A program made the position numbers and the translations under genes. The notes under the pieces are model-generated. The model did not search any database and was not told the origin of the DNA. It saw only the letters and a program-made list of their open reading frames with translations. Below are positions 56,783 to 64,000 of a stretch of DNA of 64,000 nucleotides, one piece after another. The stretch spans positions 29,613,366-29,677,365 of the forward strand of contig NC_088777.1 in NCBI RefSeq assembly GCF_954871325.1, given 5' to 3'. This DNA is from Gordionus sp. m RMFG-2023. Lineage: Eukaryota > Nematomorpha > Gordioida > Chordodea > Parachordodidae. Each line of letters opens with the position of its first letter. Positions within the stretch are counted from its first letter, which is position 1.

Positions 56783-57414
56783 GTATCATATATTTAAAAA
56801 ATATATATACTACAATATAAGTTCTTAAACTTAGCTATATTATTAAAACCGAGAAACTAATTTATTTAATAGAGTAAAATAACTTTACAATTTTGAATTA
56901 GAATAGTTACAATTAAGGAATTAGGGTAACCAGGATGGTAATTTTTATTAAAAACTCTAAGCAGTATCTTTGATTATCGCCTAGTTCCTTACTAATTTCT
57001 TTTTTATAATATTGGTATTTAATAATTACTCCAAGAAAGGTTAAATTGTCAAGTAACTAAGAAAATTTTAAAAGTTTCCTTTGATATTTTTCATTGTACT
57101 TCCTATACTCATCTGTCCTTATTATATATAATTGATTTAGAAAAAAAAAAGAATTAATTAATTATTAAAAATCTCGAATAAGTCCTAACTTCGCTTTATT
57201 AAACTATATAAAAGTTCAAATAATTGTTCAGGGGTGAAATTTTTACCTACAAGATTTAGACATATAATATGATAACATTTATACGAATTAATGTCTTTTA
57301 AGTAAAGGCTTTTTTTTGAGATATTTATTTATTATATATTTTTAAAGAAAATATTTAAATGGCACTAATCTAAAGACACTTTACTTAAAAATGTTATAAA
57401 TAAAATTTTGACAG
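56783..57414. other. Intron 5 (632 bp)
   Basis: AT-rich intron with no recognisable insertion, bounded by GTATCA and TTTTGACAG. Confidence 0.85.
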
Positions 57415-57560
57415 ATATAGAATACTAAATCAAAAACTTTCTCCAACCGTCATTAGAACCATACTAGCCATATCAAAATTTTCAAAATCTGATACAGGGA
57501 ATTATAGATGTTCAGCCAAAAATGAAATGGGTCGCGTTAAACATTCTTTACACACTAAAA
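57415..57560 (+). CDS. Lachesin/DIP-like IgSF gene, exon 6 (second half of Ig3)
   Basis: Acceptor TTTTGACAG, donor GTAAAA. It reads YRILNQKLSPTVIRTILAIS, KFSKSDTGNYRCSAKNEMG and RVKHSLHTK. The D-T-G-x-Y-x-C-x-A-x-N-x-x-G motif closes Ig3, with the second Cys of the disulphide. The join AA + A makes Lys in frame. It leaves in phase 1. Confidence 0.95.
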
Positions 57561-57764
57561 GTAAAAAATTTATAATATGAGTGTAATCGCTGCTTGAATG
57601 TGTGTATATTATGTATGTCTAAAATAAAAATTAATTAAAATCTTTAGTTGAGGATGTCGTTCAACTACTTTCAATTTAAAAATACTCCTTGATATTTCTC
57701 TAAACTTGTATTTTATAAATTTTCTTCAAAATTAATTTTATTAAATACTAAAACTTAGAGATAA
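57561..57764. other. Intronic DNA, nothing recognised
   Basis: AT-rich; nothing assigned. Confidence 0.5.
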
Positions 57765-57865
57765 CTATACCTAGGCACAGCCAGGGGGGGGGGGGGTATA
57801 AATTCTTCACTCCCACCCCTTCCCTTCAAATAGGCTATTAAAAAATATCTTTTTGCCCTGTCCCC
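57765..57865. mobile_element. Possible solo hAT-like end
   Basis: CTAGGCACAGCCAGG followed by a G run and, later, CCCACCCCTTCCCTTCAAAT and TTGCCCTGTCCCCC has the layout of the hAT ends at 25945 and 38705 (short palindromic head, G run, C-rich stretch). No opposite end found. Confidence 0.4.
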
Positions 57866-60133
57866 CATAAATATGTGCATAAATCTTAAACAATAATTTG
57901 AAATAAGAATGTATAAATTAATTAAATATTCTCAAGAATATCACTTAATTCTGAAATAATTTATGAATTATCATTCTAAAAGAAATTAGATATAACATTA
58001 TAAATTATTACTACGTTTTTCATTATTGTATATACATATATATATATATATGGATTTTATTATATTTCATACAAATTAATGAAAATATATTTCCTATTTG
58101 TTCCAAATTTAACTTATTTTTTGAAGCATTTCTGTAACCAATTTCCTACATTTTAAATAATTATAATAAGTTTTTTTTATTAAAGTTAACCTCCGCTAGC
58201 TATATATAAGTAAAAAACCCCGCACGAAGGCTCATCAAAATATAGTAGGGTGGTAAAGTCCCCATAGGATTAGATAGATTAGATGTTTCTAAGTGATTGA
58301 AAATGTGAACTTCTGTCAGAGTTAGGTGGAACAGCTAAATGTTGCTTGTTATCTCTGGCTGTAAAGTCAATTGGGATCATGTCTCCCTGCGGAGTCTATT
58401 TATGTTTTATATAATTTGACACAAGCATGCGGTTGAACGAATTAAAGCTAACATTAAGCTACGGGGTGACTCTTAATTGTTAATCGTAACATTATTAAAA
58501 AATTATATGTGAAATTAATTAATTTAATAAGTATTTAAGCAATTGTTAGTTCGTTATTTCTTTAAAAAATGTACCCTACTAAATTAGTTACCTTCTCAAA
58601 AAAATAGCAGGCTATAGCTATTCAATTTTAGCATAGTTATTTTGGAAGTTACTTTTAAAATTAGATTTAAAATAATTTTCCTTAAGTATGGGCGAATAAA
58701 TAAAATATTGCCACCCTAATTATATATTTTTTTGTAATAGCAAATTAAATTTCAATTGAAATATTATAATAAGGTCATATAATAAAATATTTTTATAATA
58801 AACCATTAATTATATTTAATTAGTATATTTTGTATTCAATTTTAAGAGAAGATTTCTCTCAGAGTTTTCATCTAGTAAAGAACATCTTTTTTCACAAAAC
58901 ATCCTTTGCCAGACTAAATAATATCTCTACAAGAGAATTGGATGGGATAGGGGTTTTTATGAAAAAGAACTTTTTAGATATTGTGAGATCCGATAGATAA
59001 GAAATATTTTATTTTCCTCATTTTCTCGTTTTGAAATGTTAAGTTTGAAGATGATGATATATATAATGTATAAGATAATCTTCATCTCTAGTTTTCCATA
59101 CCAAATTTTCTTTTAGAAATGGCAAAAGCATAACGGCAATTATATTTTTATCTTTATATATGTATCTTGAAATCTTAATAGAAAAAATAGAAAAATTAAT
59201 TAAAAAACTTGAGAGCATTATTAATTAATCATACCTTTTTAGCTTTTTTTAGGGGCTTCTATAAGAAGTTGGCAGTATTTTATGCCATACAATCTTTCAA
59301 GCTTTAGGGTTAGTTGAGGCATTGATGGGCCTTAAAAATCTTGGAACATATATTTCCCCTTGGAGAATATCGAGAGCATTGGCTAAAGGCATCATGATCT
59401 ATAATAATCTTCGCAGATATAAAATTAGCATGATCTAGATTTCCTTTATCTTTATTCGTCGGGTATAAATTAAATCAAATTTAAATATTCCCATAGCTTG
59501 TGCAATTTCTATCCCAAGCTTTTCCTTTTTGTTTTGCCTTTTTCTATATAAAATCGGAATTAAATCGAAATATATTTATGATGATGAAAAAGATGTCATT
59601 TTTGAAAATTATTTAAAAATAAAAATTAGTTATATTCATCATTTTAAAATATTCATAAAAAAATTTTAAAGAAGCGAAGTATGTAATATGGCAGAGAGTA
59701 TTTAACATATCTTTTATAAATTCCTCCCTTTTTATATTATAGTTTATTCCGTTTTTTTTAAATATCTTCTTTAACTTTTTAGATATATTATTTTTTGAAT
59801 AATTCTTTTTATAATGGTATTCATTAAATAAAATTTAACCGGGGAATAAATAATTTTATTGTGTAAAAAATTATTTTATTTAAATTTGAAGTATATAATG
59901 AGGATATTCTTGAGTATAAAGTGAGCCTATATACTAAGAATACACGTTCATTGGGTGTTCTTGCTAAAACACATTATATATTTTTTGGCTAACGCGTTGA
60001 AAGTTATTTTCATTTTTCAAAAGTCTAAAACATTATGAAGATGAAGAAGAAAGTAATAAATATTATTCTTCTTCTATATGATTTAGTATATCGTTTTGCT
60101 AAATTTTATATTTGGGTAAAGTTTATCCCGGAT
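57866..60133. other. Intronic DNA, nothing firm
   Basis: Contains a TA microsatellite (about 58037-58050). Between 59260 and 59560 the composition is a little richer and the - strand gives HANFISAKIIIDHDAF, but I recognise no family. The stretch ends with the target duplication TCCCGGAT (60126-60133). Confidence 0.45.
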
Positions 60134-63100
60134 TAGAGAACTGCAAAGTAATTATATCGCAACCCGAGCCCGACCCGAATAAAATTTTGCAATTTAAGTT
60201 TTAATATTATAATAACCAAAAAAAATTTTATGTGTATTTATTCAGTTCAGCCACCTTAAATAAAAGTTTATTTACGGCCATAATCTATTCAAGATATATA
60301 TTAAGTTGCATTTTATTAAATTTGTAAAAAATATTATAAAACGATTAATATACAAGCGAATTTAAAAATTATAACGATTATATAATACAATAAGCATCAT
60401 TTATGCGAATATAGATATGATATAAAAGTTAATAAATATATAAAAAATATAATGAACATATTATACTATATTGACCTCATCAATATCATTATCAAAATTA
60501 TCACAAAGTGAATAATTATGATATATAAATAAAGAGGCGTCCAGTTTATCTGGCTTTAAACGAGTCCTTCTGCAAACGCCCTTTCACTGCTAGCCGACGA
60601 AGCAGGGATAGCCAGGAATTTAAGAGCTAAAATACTTAAATTTGGAAACTCATAATGGTTTGTTTTCCACCATTTTAAAATATTATCGTCATCAATACAT
60701 AATTTCGGATCTAGGTATTTTTAGCTCGTCAACTTCGGCGCTAGCATCAGAATACGCATTGTCAGCCTCCCATAGAGAGAAGTCCAAAAACGTATCTACC
60801 ACTTTTGTAGTTTCTTAAGAAAAAAATATTCATTAATAATATTAAGATATATATTTACTTTATTATTTTTTAATAAATAATTTTATTATTAATTTAATAA
60901 ACCTTTATTTACTACTTTATCGGTTGAGCACGAGTTAGATGGTGAGTTGTTTAAAGACTTTTGCTCAATCACATCTCTGTTGATTTTCTCTGCATTAATC
61001 AACGTGTTGATATGTTGACACAAATCTTTATAATGTTCCCGGGATAACATTTTCGTATCCCGAAATTTTGGGCACAAAAACGTCGAAATTTAGTGAAATA
61101 AATCTATTTTAAATTTATCCACCAATATTTCCCCGCATCTTAATGAAAGCTGGTTTAACTGATAGTTTAAGCTAGGATTAGCTAAAAAAACTCAATATTT
61201 TATGATAACATAAAATAACTTTGTGAATAGTAGGTTTTAAATCACTCTCAAGTTCATCACTCGCAATTTTAAAAGGCGTCAGAAACTTGATCAGATCCCT
61301 CATCATTTCAAAATAAATATTTTCAAGTCTAATCGACTCTCCTCTGGAATTAAGGATTTCCAATATGTCATTAAATTGATTAAAGATCGATTCAATCATA
61401 TTCAACCTACTATTCCACCTAGTCTCAACACACATGTGGAGAGTTTTATCGAGGCGATTAACTAATCTAAAATGTAATGATATATTTTAATAAAAAGTTA
61501 ATTTAACATACCCACTCTGTTTCATATACGTTACTAAACTTTTACAGTCATTAAAACATTGATTTTTCTCCGAACAAGATTCAATATTTTTGTTATCAAA
61601 AGTATTTCTCAATACTGTATTTAATAGATGAGAAGCACAATTTAAACGCTTATGATTTTCAAAAGCTTTAATCATATTAGCTCCTTGGTCGGTAATAATT
61701 GGAATTTCCGATAAATAGGCCCTGCTGTATCCTGATACAAAGAATACATGGATTTTTATATATTTTTAATGAAATCAATACCTAACAAGGTGAAATTTCT
61801 AATAATTTCCTTTTTGATATTTTCCCCTGTCTTTTTTTCCTCTTCAAATTTGCATGTAAACAATACAATTTTATTTAGTTTCCAGGAATCATTTATAAAA
61901 TGAATTGTTAGAGTTACATATGATATTTTTTTATAATCATCAGTCCAAAGGTCTGTGGTGGTTATAAAAAATTATTAATAATTTAACCATATTTTCATAA
62001 ATTTGTTACTAGCACATCGACCCTTTTTCATATATGAGTTTAATATAGGAAATAATTTATTGCGGATACCATCAGCAGTATCTACTAAATTTCTAGAAAG
62101 TCTTAGGATTTGGAATGATGCTTTTAACATCAATATTTCCATATATTGAACCAATTTTGGCAAAATATTGGCAACAATCAACAAAGCCTTCCCATGAATT
62201 GTATCAAATGATCTCAAATCACGTCCACAAAACATAGTAAGCACCTTTGTGCACTCTTTTTTTAATTTTGTACAACTTTTGAGTTTTTTCGGATCAGTAC
62301 CAAAAAGACTATCAATTGTTAATTGTATCTTTTTACTCTCTGCTGTTGTACTTATTTATGTCTTTAAGTTGATTTGTGCCTAAAATAATTTAATAAGATC
62401 ATATTTTATGTATAAATATCTAACCTGTTATATACATAAATAAATTTGCATATAATACAAATGACATAATTAAGCTTTTCTTTATTTTCATCATATATAA
62501 ATGAAAATTTCTTCCATACATCGGATTTTCCATTAAGATTCTCCCTTACCTAATACTCTTTTGTCTTAATCTTTTCACCAATTCTTTTTAATTTTGCATC
62601 CATTGAGATAATTTTTTTAATATGGCTGTGTCTAAAATCTAAAAAAAGTATTTAAAATGACTTTAATCAATTAGATTGAAATAAACAGAGTTGGGCAGTA
62701 CTGCAAATACTTGTATCTAAGATACATGGTACAAGATCCCTTTATATCTTGTATTCAGTATAATTTGACATTTTTAATAAGATACTAATATCTGTATCTA
62801 AGATCCTTAATTCTGAAAAGAATCTTGTATTTTTTTCATTTTCTTGACAAAAGATACAGATACAGATTCTTTTTAATATTCATGTTTTAAATTTTACATA
62901 TCACAGTATACATCTTATTTTCTTTGAGAATCTTGTATTAATTTCCTAATTTTTTTCTGCCATATTTTAAAATATTGACAACCAAAATTAGCTGGAAAAT
63001 TTACAACTCATATTAAGGTTGATAGATAAAAAAATAATTATACCAAAACGAAATAAGTAAAGATTATATTTTATATATAAATGTAACTTAGAATATCATT

Positions 63101-63638
63101 ACCAATTTTATATAATATTTTTTAATTTCTAGGATGATTAACATTTATGGTAGTGAAATTTAAATTATAGAAATAAGTTCCCCTGAATCAAATCCCAATC
63201 TTAAATTTTATATGAAAATTTTTAAAAACTAATGTTAAAAAAGACAATGTATAGGATAAATAAATAATGAATAAAACTTATCTTTAGTACATAAAATATG
63301 TCTTATCTTGTAATTCATGGGAAACACACAATTTAGTGATAAAATAGTTTGGTATCCGGTTGTTAGATTTACAAAATAATAATTAATAATGACATGACAT
63401 GTTAATATGATTGACATTTTAATCCTAAAATGTGATAAATATTAAATTATATGATTTTATAATTAATATTATAAATTATACTGACTATTTAAGATATTAA
63501 TATTATTATTTATTTTCGGGTCGGGTCGGGTTTTCGGGTCGGACAGTTTTACAACCCGACCCGAGCCCAAACCCGAGAAATTTTTTTTTTGATGTCCGAA
63601 CCCGACCCGAGTCTACGGACAGCCCGTGCAGTTCTCTA
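60134..63638 (-). mobile_element. hAT-superfamily DNA transposon, full length with 8-bp target duplication
   Basis: Ends TAGAGAACTGCA and TGCAGTTCTCTA are perfect inverted repeats. They are flanked by exact duplications TCCCGGAT at 60126-60133 and 63639-63646. Subterminal clusters CCCGAGCCCGACCCGAAT (left) and CGGGTCGGGTCGGG, CCCGACCCGAGCCC (right) are probably transposase-binding repeats. A BED-type transposase is encoded on the - strand, apparently in several exons. Exact duplication and long conserved open frames suggest this is the youngest full element in the window. Confidence 0.96.
60545..62570 (-). pseudogene. hAT transposase with BED zinc finger (probably multi-exon)
   Basis: In order on the - strand: BED-like NGKSDVWKKFSFIYDENKEK + LNYVICIICK (about 62460-62545); MLTMFCGRDLRSFDTIHGKA (62244); RLSRNLVDTADGIRNKLFPI; TTDLWTDDYKKISYVTLTIH (about 61910-61970); IPIITDQGANMIKAFENHKR + LNCASHLLN (about 61620-61720, the DNA.NM..A block); MCVETRWNSRLNMIESIFNQ (61435, the RWNS block); and the dimerisation end ILKWWKTNHYEFPNLSILAL + KFLAIPASSASSERAF (about 60570-60700), then a stop after AEGLV. 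Blocks are mostly open within each piece, with intron-like gaps between them. Several gaps have stops, so I cannot say that a functional mRNA is made. Confidence 0.88.
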
Positions 63639-63717
63639 TCCCGGATCTCTGAATATAATTTGATTTGGAATAAACATTTTTCTCACGGTCTTCTATTTTG
63701 CGCATCTCCATATAAAG

Positions 63718-63863
63718 AAACAATGAGATGGGGTAATGGAAGTGGGTGTAACCAGTATTTATTAACCAAAAGGGTTTACAAAAGATTTAGGCCTGACCCC
63801 GTCTATAAAAAATTTATTTCTGTTTTTTTTATTTCAGGTTGCTATCTTTATTTTACTTTTTAA
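63718..63863 (+). CDS. Lachesin/DIP-like IgSF gene, probable last exon
   Basis: After the acceptor CATATAAAG, A + AA completes a Lys and the frame stays open to a stop at 63861-63863. It reads TMRWGNGSGCNQYLLTKRVY, then KRFRPDPVYKKF, then a hydrophobic end ISVFFISGCYLYFTF. A short hydrophobic C-terminus after Ig3 fits the GPI signal of lachesin and DIP proteins. Phase agrees with exon 6. The acceptor is pyrimidine-poor and the sequence is not conserved enough for me to be certain. A smaller alternative exon after TTATTTCAG (63836) in the same phase would give nearly the same last residues. The exon begins about 70 bases after a hAT insertion. Confidence 0.5.
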
Positions 63864-64000
63864 TAGGTAACATCTCTATATCATTTCCGTTAAAGTTGGT
63901 TGAACAATTGGAGGCACTAAAAATCCAGAGTTTTAAAAAAGTCTTAAAAGTTTTTTTTAAGAACAGAGATCTTTGACCATATTTTACATAAAAATGCTAA
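63864..64000. other. 3' flank of the probable last exon
   Basis: Possible 3' untranslated sequence. No AATAAA polyadenylation signal before the window ends; the nearest A-rich words are ordinary. Confidence 0.4.

Overview
This is AT-rich eukaryotic DNA without operons or dense coding. It is best explained as the interior of one very long host gene on the + strand whose introns are packed with transposon fossils. The only host coding sequence I can support is seven small exons (10854-63863). They encode three immunoglobulin domains of the lachesin / Dpr-interacting protein (DIP) type. All six internal splice junctions have GT and AG bases and agree in reading phase. The family is typical of arthropods. 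A nuclear mitochondrial insert reads with TGA as Trp and with ATA and AGA as Met and Ser, and the extreme AT content and transposon mix also fit an arthropod. I suspect a copepod such as a sea louse, but that is a guess.

Layout. 1-10 kb: a mariner-like element apparently nested in a foldback element, several GC-block repeats, repeat arrays, and a 1.1 kb numt carrying the end of COX1 and most of COX2. 10.85 kb: exon 1. 11-21.8 kb: hAT ends and fragments, a hairpin-rich block, two inverted copies of an expandable minisatellite element, and a 1.5 kb palindrome with tandem units in its arms. 21.85 kb: exon 2. 22-41 kb: foldback MITEs, retroelement fossils, two hAT elements with target duplications, and a Ty3/Gypsy-like fossil (31.55-35.63 kb). 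41.3-41.8 kb: exons 3 and 4. 42-56 kb: LINE pieces, a tandemly duplicated PIF/Harbinger transposase whose second copy is split by a head-to-tail hAT dimer, a Helitron helicase relic, higher-order tandem repeats, and two LINE-like C-terminal modules. 56.6 and 57.4 kb: exons 5 and 6. 60.13-63.64 kb: a hAT element with an 8-bp target duplication. 63.7 kb: probable last exon.

How it works together: Ig1 is encoded by exons 1-2, Ig2 by 3-4, Ig3 by 5-6, and exon 7 supplies a short tail with a hydrophobic end. Ig pairs are separated by introns of 10-20 kb made largely of mobile DNA, while introns inside Ig2 and Ig3 are short (136 and 632 bp). I found no undescribed defence or biosynthetic system. The most unusual items are repeat families: GC-block repeats with hAT-like ends, foldback elements whose ends are themselves hairpins, the large palindrome, and the hAT dimer.
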